IMG/VR virus record: IMGVR_UViG_3300017598_001077
Span: 1 to 20,903 of that record
Reading direction: 5' to 3' (one strand)
DNA from: a virus
DNA: 20,903 bases
Part shown: positions 7,102 through 14,700 of the stretch, piece by piece
Layout of the letters: the number at the start of each line of letters is the position of its first letter
How positions within the stretch are numbered: the first letter of the stretch is position 1
The notes under the pieces: generated by a model
The model's input: the letters and a program-made list of their open reading frames with translations, nothing else
Database searches by the model: none
What the model was told of the DNA's origin: nothing
Translations under genes and position numbers: made by a program

Positions 7102-7161
7102 TGAATGCGGAAGTCGGAATATGGAAAAAAGTGGGAAGTCGGAATGCGGAATGCGGAAAAA
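7102..7161. repeat. Purine-rich repeat (ggaatgcgg type), copy 1
   Basis: Degenerate units (gaatgcggaagtcggaatatgg, 7103-7124, shown here only by position) are followed at 7131-7161 by a 31-bp segment identical to 17809-17839. It consists of gtgggaagtcggaatgcgg and a repeated gcgg unit. Unlike the other elements there is no complementary pyrimidine arm. It occupies the gap between tail tube and chaperone genes. Confidence 0.85.
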
Positions 7162-7177
7162 AAGAATGTGAGGGAAG

Positions 7178-7441
7178 ATGAGAGAAATCGAGATCAATAA
7201 AAAGTCATTTAACGTTCGTGGGCTGACACGCGGCGAAATTAAAAAGCTGCGCAAGGATGGCATTAATCTTGTGACGTTAACGAGAGAAAACGCAGACGAA
7301 GTCGTCGACAAAGTTTTCGGCCTGGTGTTTGATGCCGAAACCGTGGACGTCATCGACGATATGCCCAACAGCGCGGCCATGGAGCTGTGGCAGGCGGTAC
7401 TCAAGGAGACCTACGGCGCCTGGGATGAGGAAAAAAACTGA
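7178..7441 (+). CDS. Tail assembly chaperone, short form (gpG-like)
   Basis: An 87-residue protein: MREIEINKKSFNVRGLTRGE, then a KLRKDGINLVTL segment and a C-terminal helix ending WQAVLKETYGAWDEEKN. Size, acidic helical character and place between tail tube and tape measure match the gpG role in lambda, which coats the tape measure during tube assembly. AGGGA (7171-7175) lies close before ATG 7178. The frame ends with a slippery A AAA AAC directly before the TGA, so a fraction of ribosomes should continue into the gpGT-like form. Confidence 0.8.
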   Translation: MREIEINKKSFNVRGLTRGEIKKLRKDGINLVTLTRENADEVVDKVFGLVFDAETVDVIDDMPNSAAMELWQAVLKETYGAWDEEKN

Positions 7442-7827
7442 CTGAGGTCTGGGCCTGGCACTCGGACCGCGAAAGAATCAAATATTGCAAACACTGCCGC
7501 AAAGCAAAAAGGCTGGAAAGCAAGGAAGCCCGGAAGCGGGGAAGCGGAAAAGCCGAAAAGCCTTCCAGCCTCACAGCCTCCCAGCCTCCTTGCTTAACTT
7601 GCAGTTACGGCACGGCCCCGGACCTGATGACGCAAAATCAGGAAGCCTGGGAGCTTTGGGGCGAGATCCAGACCCAGTGGCGGGCGGGAGCGTTAGGGAT
7701 CATCGGTCTGGATTACAACGCTGTATATGCCGAGGCTGCCAGGCTCGAGATCGAACTGTCAAGATGTACCATGAACAAAGTCAAAGCGCTGGAACGGTGG
7801 ACTTTAAGAATGATGAATGACGATTGA
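7178..7827 (+). CDS. Tail assembly chaperone, frameshifted long form (gpGT-like, DUF1799 end)
   Basis: A -1 shift at 7432-7438 joins the 87-residue chaperone to a second frame that is open from 7438 to TGA 7825-7827, giving about 216 residues. The added part starts LTEVWAWHSDRERIKYC, carries paired cysteines C104/C107 (CKHC) and C139/C142 (CLTC) suggestive of a zinc site, and ends with a DUF1799-like domain (EAWELWGEIQTQWRAGALGI then GLDYNAVYAEAARLEIE). DUF1799-type proteins commonly follow tail chaperones. In lambda the GT form recruits tail tube subunits to the tape measure. Residues 110-136, between the cysteine pairs, are encoded by a repeat element (7511-7600). The last residues (NDD) and stop lie inside another repeat. 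An independent start at ATG 7627 has no ribosome binding site. Confidence 0.75.
7432..7468 (+). promoter_or_regulatory. Programmed -1 ribosomal frameshift signal
   Basis: The heptamer A AAA AAC (7432-7438) is in the correct zero-frame phase, with the stop codon following at once (7439-7441). After a 7-nt spacer (7439-7445) comes a stem of 8 pairs: GGTCTGGG (7446-7453) with CTCGGACC (7461-7468), two pairs being G-U, and a 7-nt loop CCTGGCA. Heptamer, spacing and stem meet the usual description of bacterial -1 frameshift sites. Confidence 0.8.
7511..7600. repeat. Purine-rich hairpin repeat (ggctggaa type) inside a coding frame
   Basis: The purine arm ggctggaaagcaaggaagcc (7511-7530) continues in ggaagcgg-like units and is answered by a pyrimidine arm with tccagcc, cagcctcccagcc and tccttgc (about 7561-7591). 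The outer pairing is ggctgga with tccagcc, and gcaagga with tccttgc. The element keeps the DUF1799 frame open and falls between the two CxxC pairs of the frameshifted chaperone. Confidence 0.65.
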
Positions 7828-7848
7828 CGAATGTCGAATTAAGGAATG
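7815..7848. repeat. Purine-rich repeat (gaatgacga type), half element
   Basis: gaatgacgattgacgaatg followed by tcgaattaaggaatg: the same period-8 motif as at 4676 and 10385, without a pyrimidine arm. It overlaps the last codons and the stop (7825-7827) of the frameshifted chaperone gene, so it has replaced the original end of that frame. Confidence 0.65.
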
Positions 7849-7868
7849 CTACCGATTTTATTTGTAGC

Positions 7869-7887
7869 GGCGGGGTTTATCCCCGCC
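7869..7887. repeat. GGCGGGG hairpin
   Basis: A perfect 7-bp stem, GGCGGGG (7869-7875) with CCCCGCC (7881-7887), loop TTTAT, followed by only TTT. It lies 17 nt before the next start codon. Without a T-run, and inside the operon, it is more likely a dispersed hairpin element than a terminator. Confidence 0.6.
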
Positions 7888-7903
7888 TTTAACGGGATCA
7901 CAG

Positions 7904-8482
7904 ATGATCAAAGCGCAAGTTAAAGGATTTAAACACCTGCAGCGCAATCTCAAGGCTGAATCAAAGCGCCAGAAAAAGGCCCTAGACACGGCCGTGCGTG
8001 TGGAAGGTTTTCGCTTGAGCAAGCTTTTAAAAAAAGAGATCCGTTCCGGCAGCCCTGGCGGGCGCAAGTTTGCACCGCTTTCCTTTATTGCTCGCAAGAG
8101 AATGCATCGCGGCCGCAACGCCCCTTTGCGGCGCCTGGCCATTGCCCTGCGCTATCATATTTTAAAACGCGATCCGCTCCAGATAGAAGTCGGCTGGGCC
8201 GGACCCAGGGTATCCAAGCGCTGGAAGTTTTTAGCCCAGGCCCTCCAGGAAGGTTTCACCGGCACCATGAGCGAGGCCACCCGCGAATCCCTGGCCGAGA
8301 CCGGCGCTAGGCTGGGCAAGCGATCGAAGAACCGCCGCTATTTTTTCTTAAAAAAGTCAACCCGGCGATTTAAAACCCCGGCGCGGCCGATCATGGAACC
8401 ATTCTGGCGAGCTTATCGCGATGACGCCCGGCGTAATATAACCAGTAATTTCCGCCGCAAGATGCGAGGGGAGCGGATATAG
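7904..8482 (+). CDS. Basic tail completion / minor tail protein (gpZ- or HK97 gp10-like)
   Basis: A 192-residue, strongly basic protein. The pattern FRLSKLLKKEIRSGSPGGRK, then KFAPLSFIARKR, PLRRLAIALRYHI and IEVGWAGP is what is seen in neck and tail-completion proteins (HK97 gp10, P2 gpS, lambda gpZ of the same length): a helix, a Pro-Gly turn, L-R-x-L followed by strands. The C-terminus (FFLKKSTRRFKTPARPIMEP, then FWRAY) is a common ending in that group. These proteins join tube end and head. Its place after the chaperone rather than before the tube is less common, so the exact family is uncertain. Only a weak CGGGA lies upstream of ATG 7904. Confidence 0.5.
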   Translation: MIKAQVKGFKHLQRNLKAESKRQKKALDTAVRVEGFRLSKLLKKEIRSGSPGGRKFAPLSFIARKRMHRGRNAPLRRLAIALRYHILKRDPLQIEVGWAGPRVSKRWKFLAQALQEGFTGTMSEATRESLAETGARLGKRSKNRRYFFLKKSTRRFKTPARPIMEPFWRAYRDDARRNITSNFRRKMRGERI

Positions 8483-8626
8483 AGAAGGTGAAAGGCGCAA
8501 GGCCAAAGGTTAACGGATGATTTTTGATTGAAAAGCGGTAATTTATATGCAGCCTACGCTATTAAAAAAAACAGATCGTTCAACTACGGCGATATTTGGA
8601 AAGCAAAAGGATAAAGGATAAAGGAA
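8483..8626. repeat. Gap with purine-rich repeats (aaggcgcaagg and aaaggata types)
   Basis: Directly after the stop lies agaaggtgaaaggcgcaagg and ccaaaggtta (8483-8514), a period-7 purine tract. Just before the tape measure start is a tandem ggataaaggataaagg (8609-8624), whose last AAGGA serves as ribosome binding site. The middle (8515-8608) is AT-rich with one 24-codon frame from ATG 8547 without a ribosome binding site, which is not called as a gene. Confidence 0.5.
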
Positions 8627-10384
8627 ATGGCAGATCATCGTTTACAAATAATCCTGGCCGCTAAAGACATCACGGGAACGGCCTTCAAGAGATTCCAGGG
8701 CCGCATCGCGGCCATTACGAAATCCGTCTTTTCTTTTAAAGGCGTCCTGGGTGCCCTGGCCGGCGCCGGCGGGTTCGGTTTACTGATCACCAAAAGCCTG
8801 GACGCCGCCGATGCCATCGGCAAGGCCGCCGGTGTAATGGGTATCCATACCGATATTTTACAGGAATACCAGCACGCCGCCGAGCTTTCCGGAGTCGGCA
8901 CCGAGCAGCTCAACAGCTCGTTACAGGCATTTGCCAAACGGCTGGGCGAGGCTCGCAACGGCACCGGCGCCCTGGTGACGTTTTTAAATAAGTTCGATAA
9001 AGAACTTCTTTCTAATTTGCAAAGCGCCAAGGGTACCGCTCCGGCCCTTGATTTGGTTTTTCAGCGTATGGCCAGTCTGGCCGATGCGTCCGATAGGGCC
9101 GCTCTGGCAAGTGCCGCTTTTTCTCGCGCTGGAATTAAAATGGTCAACGTCGTCAAAGACGGCGTGGCAGGCCTGGCTAAGATGAGGCAGGAAGCCCATG
9201 ACATGGGGCTGATCATCAAGGATAGTTTCATTAAGGACGCCGAAAAAGCGAATGATAAATTACACACCTTGAGCAAAGTTATAGAGGCAACTTTTACGAA
9301 GGCCATTGTTGCCAATGCGGATGCGCTTGCCCGTGCCGTGGAAAAAATTACCAATATAACGATTTCATTTGCAAAAGTTTTTGCCGGTCAATCTGAGTTA
9401 GAGCAGGCTCGCCAACGTATTCAGGAAATCCGCCAAAGTATTGAAGAGATTCAGCAAAGCCAGGCACCCGGCAAAAACCGGATGTTAGAATCTCTAAATT
9501 TTGCACTTAAAAGAGCGGAGATCAGAGTTTATTCTTTGGCACAGACCTGGGACGAAAGCACCCGAAATATTGGAAAAGGACTACCAGCCGCCGCCAGATT
9601 CGCGCCGCCCGGCGGCGGATCCCCGCCGCCCGCCGCCCCGGGTTTTTCCGGCATGGATTACGGCCTGGCCATCGGCCGCGGTCTGGAATATGCCGAAGAC
9701 AAAGAGCGCGAACTGACCGAGGCCATCGAGCGCCGCATGGATGCCATGAACGAGGCCTCCCGCCAGGCCGTCGCATCCGGCATGGATTACAGCGAGGCTT
9801 ATACCAAGGCCAATAAAGAAATCGTCGAAACATCAACGGCAGCCGCCGAGGCCGTCGCCGGCGTTTTTGAAAATGCGTCCTATCGCATGTCCGATGCCCT
9901 GGTCGGGTTTGTCGGCGAAGGTAAAATATCATTCAAAGGTTTGGCCGATTCCATAATTGCCGATATGGTCCGTATTCAATCCCAGGCGGCGATCAGCGGT
10001 CTGCTGGAACATCTCCCGAAAATTTTTAGCTTCGGCGACGCCGGTGGACCAGTACCGGCAGGCTCGGGTGGTCGCTCCAAATTCCACCAAGGCGGCGTGG
10101 TCGGCAGCATACCCCGGCTGCATTCCGGTCTGGCGGCCGACGAATACCCGGCCATCCTGCAGCGCGGCGAAACCGTGATACCGCGCGGCAAGTCCGTCGG
10201 CGGCAACGTGCAGGTGATCGTCAACAACCAAAGCGGTCAGCCGTCAAAGGTCACCGAGCGGCGCGGTCCGGACAACACCCGGCAGATATTTGTGATTGTC
10301 GGAAACGACATACGCAATAACGGCCCCATCGCCCAGGCATTCGAGGGTACCTACGGTCTGCGCCGCACCGGCAGGATGGTCTAG
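8627..10384 (+). CDS. Tail tape measure protein
   Basis: A 585-residue protein. The N-terminal part (LQIILAAKDITGTAFKRFQG, then a hydrophobic GVLGALAGAGGFGLLI segment at about 38-55) and the following helices (IGKAAGVMGIHTDILQEYQH, LNSSLQAFAKRLGEAR) are typical of tape measures. Residues 255-310 are coiled coil. A Pro/Gly linker (APPGGGSPPPAAPGF) follows at about 326-340. The C-terminal region (MSDALVGFVGEGKISFKGLA, FHQGGVVG, LQRGETVIPRG) is the lambda gpH-type C-terminal domain. At about 1.5 angstrom per residue the tail would be near 90 nm, short for a siphovirus. AAGGA (8621-8625) precedes ATG 8627. Confidence 0.9.
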   Translation: MADHRLQIILAAKDITGTAFKRFQGRIAAITKSVFSFKGVLGALAGAGGFGLLITKSLDAADAIGKAAGVMGIHTDILQEYQHAAELSGVGTEQLNSSLQAFAKRLGEARNGTGALVTFLNKFDKELLSNLQSAKGTAPALDLVFQRMASLADASDRAALASAAFSRAGIKMVNVVKDGVAGLAKMRQEAHDMGLIIKDSFIKDAEKANDKLHTLSKVIEATFTKAIVANADALARAVEKITNITISFAKVFAGQSELEQARQRIQEIRQSIEEIQQSQAPGKNRMLESLNFALKRAEIRVYSLAQTWDESTRNIGKGLPAAARFAPPGGGSPPPAAPGFSGMDYGLAIGRGLEYAEDKERELTEAIERRMDAMNEASRQAVASGMDYSEAYTKANKEIVETSTAAAEAVAGVFENASYRMSDALVGFVGEGKISFKGLADSIIADMVRIQSQAAISGLLEHLPKIFSFGDAGGPVPAGSGGRSKFHQGGVVGSIPRLHSGLAADEYPAILQRGETVIPRGKSVGGNVQVIVNNQSGQPSKVTERRGPDNTRQIFVIVGNDIRNNGPIAQAFEGTYGLRRTGRMV

Positions 10385-10480
10385 GAATGACGAATGTCGA
10401 ATGACGAACTATGGATTTACTTCGCTCAGTCTTTTTTATAATAGATCCGCCGAAGGCGAACATTCATTCGTCATTCGTCA
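10385..10480. repeat. Purine-rich hairpin repeat (gaatgacga type), full element
   Basis: Starts at the base after the tape measure stop. Arm gaatgacgaatg (10385-10396) pairs perfectly with cattcgtcattc (10465-10476); further gaatgacgaa units flank it. The 68-nt loop holds a TATAAT (10437-10442) with a poor -35 (TTTACT 10416-10421, 15-bp spacer), too weak to call a promoter. The rest of the gap to 10513 is AT-rich, with GGAG at 10503-10506 for the next gene. Confidence 0.8.
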
Positions 10481-10513
10481 ATCTTCAATCTTCAATTATT
10501 ACGGAGTAATCAC

Positions 10514-10861
10514 ATGGCAACCTGGCCCGGCACATTACCCGATAACTTTTTACAGGATAATTTTTCCGAAAAAGTACCGGAAAATGTCATCCGTACCCCG
10601 ATGGATATCGGTCCTCCCAAGATGAGACAGCGTTCAACAGCGGCCTCTCGGCCTATATCCGGTAATGCTTATATGACTACTGCTCAAGTGGCTATCCACG
10701 ATACTTTTTTTGTGACTACATTATCATACGGTAGTTTGCGGTTTGATTGGACTCATCCGCGCACTGGGGCAGCGGTGGAACTTCGTTATGTGAATGTTCC
10801 AATCTACACTCCTGTTGGGGTTGGGTGGAATGTAACTTTAAATTTGGAAATTTTGCCATGA
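10514..10861 (+). CDS. gpM-like minor tail protein
   Basis: A 115-residue protein. The N-terminus (WPGTLPDNFLQDNFSEKVPE, then RTPMDIGPPKMRQRSTAASR) and the C-terminal core (LRFDWTHPRTGAAVELRYV, then GWNVTLNLEILP) match a widespread tail-tip protein that precedes DUF1833 genes and corresponds in position and pattern (FxWxxP-like motif) to lambda gpM. It would sit at the tube end where the tip assembles. GGAG (10503-10506) lies 7 nt before ATG 10514. Codon use changes from GCC-rich to AT-rich inside this gene, at roughly 10,640. Its stop overlaps the next start (ATGA). Confidence 0.7.
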   Translation: MATWPGTLPDNFLQDNFSEKVPENVIRTPMDIGPPKMRQRSTAASRPISGNAYMTTAQVAIHDTFFVTTLSYGSLRFDWTHPRTGAAVELRYVNVPIYTPVGVGWNVTLNLEILP

Positions 10862-11328
10862 GCAGATCTACTACTACAGCACTTAGAAGTGCTGTATTTG
10901 CCGAAGAAACAGCAGAGGTTTTTCTTTTTTTAATAACATTATCTCACACGGATATCACAACACTGTACTTCGTTAATAATTATGAAGATGTTACCAGCAA
11001 TGGTAATGCGCATGTAGCTTTTCCATTTCAGATCACTATGCCGAGCGAAACGGAAGACCAGTTGCCAAGGGTACAATTGAATATTGATAATGTTGATCGG
11101 TCAATTATTGATGAAATTCGCACTCTTACTGGGCCACCTACTTTGACATTATCAGTTGTGTTGGCATCTGATCCAGATACTATTGAAGCAGGTCCTTTTG
11201 AAATGTCACTGCAAAATGTTTCATATAATGCTTTGACTATTACAGGCAATCTGGTTGGTGATGATATTCTCAACGAACCTTATCCCGGGGAGGCTTATAC
11301 CCCGCAGAATTTTCCAGGATTATTTTGA
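10858..11328 (+). CDS. DUF1833 tail-tip protein (gpL-like)
   Basis: A 156-residue protein with the DUF1833 pattern: EVFLFLITLSHTDITTLYFV at the start, then the NNYEDVTSNGNAHVAFPFQI segment, LPRVQLNIDNVDRSIIDEIR, a middle strand region PPTLTLSVVLASDPDTIEAG and the final GDDILNEPYPGEAYTP and FPGLF. DUF1833 proteins occupy the place of lambda gpL, between gpM and the NlpC protein, and belong to the tail tip ring. ATG 10858 overlaps the previous stop (ATGA), which decides the start over an upstream in-frame one at 10747. The gene lies in the AT-rich block. Its stop overlaps the next ATG (TGATG). Confidence 0.8.
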   Translation: MSRSTTTALRSAVFAEETAEVFLFLITLSHTDITTLYFVNNYEDVTSNGNAHVAFPFQITMPSETEDQLPRVQLNIDNVDRSIIDEIRTLTGPPTLTLSVVLASDPDTIEAGPFEMSLQNVSYNALTITGNLVGDDILNEPYPGEAYTPQNFPGLF

Positions 11329-11714
11329 TGCTGCCGCTATGGTTGAGAAAATATATCGGTTTGCCGTTTGATAAATATGATTGTTGGCAACTGATTCGAA
11401 AAATTTACCGTGAGCAGTTGTCAGTGGATCTGCCTGATTTTAAGTTGCAATATCGTAATCCGAAAAATGGCAAGGTTATCGCAAAACTAACTGAATATGA
11501 AGCTGAGCATTCCTGGCGCCCAGCGCTCCAGCCGCAAATATTTGATTGTATTTTGATTCGCATTTTGGGTTTACCTTGGCATATTGGACTTGTGGTAGAT
11601 TCAGAAAGAAATTTAATGTTGCACACCTTATTTGGTTGTGACTCCGTGATTGAACCTTACAACAACAAACTTTGGGAACCTCGTATTTTGGCATTTTACA
11701 GATATGGAAAATAA
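11328..11714 (+). CDS. NlpC/P60-like tail peptidase (gpK-like)
   Basis: A 128-residue cysteine-peptidase-like protein. Cys19 in FDKYDCWQLI and His85 in LPWHIGLVVD take the places of the NlpC/P60 catalytic Cys and His, and His99 (LMLHT) may be the third residue. In lambda-like phages this tail-tip protein, the counterpart of gpK, is thought to cut peptidoglycan during DNA entry or to process the tip. The domain is compact and lacks the extra N-terminal JAB domain that gpK has. ATG 11328 is preferred over TTG 11325 because of the TGATG overlap with the previous stop. Confidence 0.75.
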   Translation: MLPLWLRKYIGLPFDKYDCWQLIRKIYREQLSVDLPDFKLQYRNPKNGKVIAKLTEYEAEHSWRPALQPQIFDCILIRILGLPWHIGLVVDSERNLMLHTLFGCDSVIEPYNNKLWEPRILAFYRYGK

Positions 11715-14700
11715 AATAAAATCAACGATCCCAGTTCGCGCAGCGCCTTATCCATTTCGTGATCAGCAAATTGATTTTACAGTAAAGCCTGGAACAACAA
11801 TAGCTAATATTATCGGCCAGGCCATGCCATCTGGTATATCTGATCTTGTTGATATGCATGTCTTTGTTGATGATGTTTTAATTGCTCGTGAACATTGGAT
11901 GGATTGTTGTCCTTTGGTGGATCAAATAGTAGCTATTAATATTGTTCCTGCTGGTGGAAATGGCGGTAAAACTGCTTTACGTATCGTGGCAAGTATGGTT
12001 GTCATTGTTGCTGCTGCTTATTCTTATGGTGCCACTCTCAAAGCTCTGGGGCCAATTTGGGGGGCAGAAGCTATCGCAGTTGCAGTAAGTGCTGCGGTCG
12101 GGATTGCTGGGCAATTAGCTATCAATGCTTTAATTCCCCCTGCTTTACCCGATCAACCTGAATTGGGGGGCGGTACGGGGACGTCTTATGCTATCACTGG
12201 CACTCGCAATGTAATGACTCCTTATTCTCCTGTGCAGCGTCTTTTCGGTAAGCATAAAATTTATCCTAAATTGGCAGCGAGACCATGGAAGATTGATTCT
12301 GGTATGGGTGATATTTCTCCAATATGGACTAACAAGGATCAGTTTGTTACTATGCTTTTTTGCGTTGGTCTGGGCCAGTATCAACTTAGTGATTATAAAA
12401 TTGGGGATACTGATCTGAGTAGTTATTCTGATTATGAAATTGCAACAGGTTATAAAGATGATATCACCAGCATTCATCCTGATGATGTTAACCAGTCAAT
12501 TTTATCCATTGAAATTCTAAATTCCGGCGGTTGGTATGAGCAGACAACCCCAGCAAATACTGAGGAAATTCACGTCGAGGTTACATTTGTCACCGGCTTG
12601 TTTATTATTGATGATGACGATGGCAGGATTAGAGGGCATGAAGTCGAACTTGAAGCTGAATACAGTATTAAAGATGCTGATAGTTGGACTGCATTTCCTG
12701 AATCAGCTATGACGGTGACAAAAAAAGAACAGCATCGTTTTTCTGTTAGTTTTAAAAAATTTGATTTGACATCAAATGAATATGATGTCCGTGTACGCAG
12801 AAACACTCAGGACTATCCGGTTGGGCCTGGTGGATCAGATGGTTCAGTTTATATTTGTGATACCTATTTGACTGCGGTAAATAGCATAACATATGGATTG
12901 CCTGTTGAGTTGGATGAGTGTACCTTGATTGCTTTGCGTATTAAAGCATCTGGGCAACTTCATGGAGTAATCGACCAATTTAATTGTATTGCTGAATCAT
13001 CTCATGACATCTGGAACGGATCGGCTTGGGTGGATGGTAGTTACACTCGTAATCCAGCTTGGCATTTTGCCGAAGTCTTGCGTTCCACCCGGGGTGATGC
13101 TAACAAACGACCGATTGCTGATGCTAAAATTGATGGAGATAGTATCAAAGCATGGGCTGATTGGATGTCAGGTATTGGTTATGGTTATGACAAAATCGTA
13201 GAAAATAAAACCACAGTATTTAAACAATTACATGAAATTGCTGCTGCTGGAAGAGGATCTTTGACTGTTAAGGATGGTCAATTTTCTGTTATTTATGATG
13301 ATGTCCAGAGCACGCCGCGTCAGCACTTCTCACCCCGCAATTCTTGGGATTATAAAGGCAGCAAGATTTTTAATGAAATGCCTCATGCTATTCGTTGTCG
13401 TTTCATCAATGAAGACAGTAACTATCAGTGGGATGAGATGATCGTGCCCGATGATGGTTATTACCCACCTACAGCTACGGCTACCACTTGGGAAGCTTCC
13501 ACTGCTTATGCAATTAATGTTTATGTTGAGCCGACCACGCCCAATGGATTTTTTTACAAATGTCTGGCTGCCGGTACTTCTGACAGCGGAGAACCTACCT
13601 GGCCCACTACTAAAGAAGGTACGGTGGTTGATAATGATATTACCTGGTATTGTACTGCTGTGGCTACCCGCATCGATGCTATGGAATTCCCTGGCATAGT
13701 AATACCGGACAATATTTTTCGTATGGCACGTTATCATATTGCAGTAGCTCGGTTGCGTCCAGAAACTCACCAGATTAATGTTGATATTGAACATCTGGTC
13801 TGCACGCGGGGTGATCTGGTCAGATTGACCCATGATGTGATTTTAGTTGGTTTGGGTGCCGCTCGTATCAAGGTCATTGCCGGCAGCGATCTGACCATTG
13901 ATGACTCCATGACCATGGAGTCCGGCAAAACCTACGCCGGCCAGATCCGCAAAGCCGACGGCACTATGCTTGAGGTTACCATCACGCTTGATGTTGGTGA
14001 GCAAACGGTGATCACAGTTTCATCTGTAACTGGTGTGGCAGTGGGAGATATAATATTTTTTGGTGAATCTGGTTCTGTATCGATCGATAGTTTGATCACC
14101 CGCATTGATATAGGCCCAGATATGACCGCCCGGCTGACTTTGGTGGATTATGCTGCTGGCGTTTATACAGCTGATAGTGGTACGATTCCTGATTATGATG
14201 CCAATATTACTCAATCACCGGAAATCAACCGCGTTCCTGCCATCCCAAATATTGAATCTGTTACATTGGTTGACGGTACTGAATCAGCCACCAGCAACAA
14301 TCAGGTGGAGGCACTGTTTGCTGTAATTAACTTCTCGTTAGGTCCAACTACTGACATTGAAGCTGCTTATTTTCAAATTCAATATCGTTCTTATGATGAT
14401 AATTCATCAGCCAGATATAGCAACTGGGCTTATGGACCTGACATTGATAAGAATGGTCGCTCTGTGATGATCCCAGTTATTAATGGAGAAGTATATGATT
14501 TTAGAATTCGCTCTGTTTCTGAATTTGGATTGACATCTGATTGGGATACATACAGCGATTATACAGTCACAAGACGGGCCACAGTGGTTCCTAACGATAT
14601 CGTTGGGCTGGCCTTGATTCAAGGAGGCAGCACATGGGCTGGTTTAGATTGTGAAATTGAGTGGACTGCCCCAGTTGATCTCTATCGTGTCAAAAAATTT

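Noticed and set aside
7627-7827. DUF1799 frame as an independent gene from ATG 7627
   Set aside because: No ribosome binding site, and the frame is open upstream to a well-formed frameshift signal, so the fusion explains it better.
7869-7890. Intrinsic terminator
   Set aside because: Strong GC stem but only three T residues follow, and the tail genes continue directly downstream.
8547-8621. 24-codon frame before the tape measure
   Set aside because: No ribosome binding site and no recognisable features; it ends in the aaaggata repeat.
10416-10442. Possible promoter before the tail tip genes
   Set aside because: TATAAT is perfect but the -35 (TTTACT) is poor and the spacer is only 15 bp, within a repeat loop.
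4676-10513. CRISPR array
   Set aside because: The repeats are scattered singly between genes, with differing sequences and no regular spacers.
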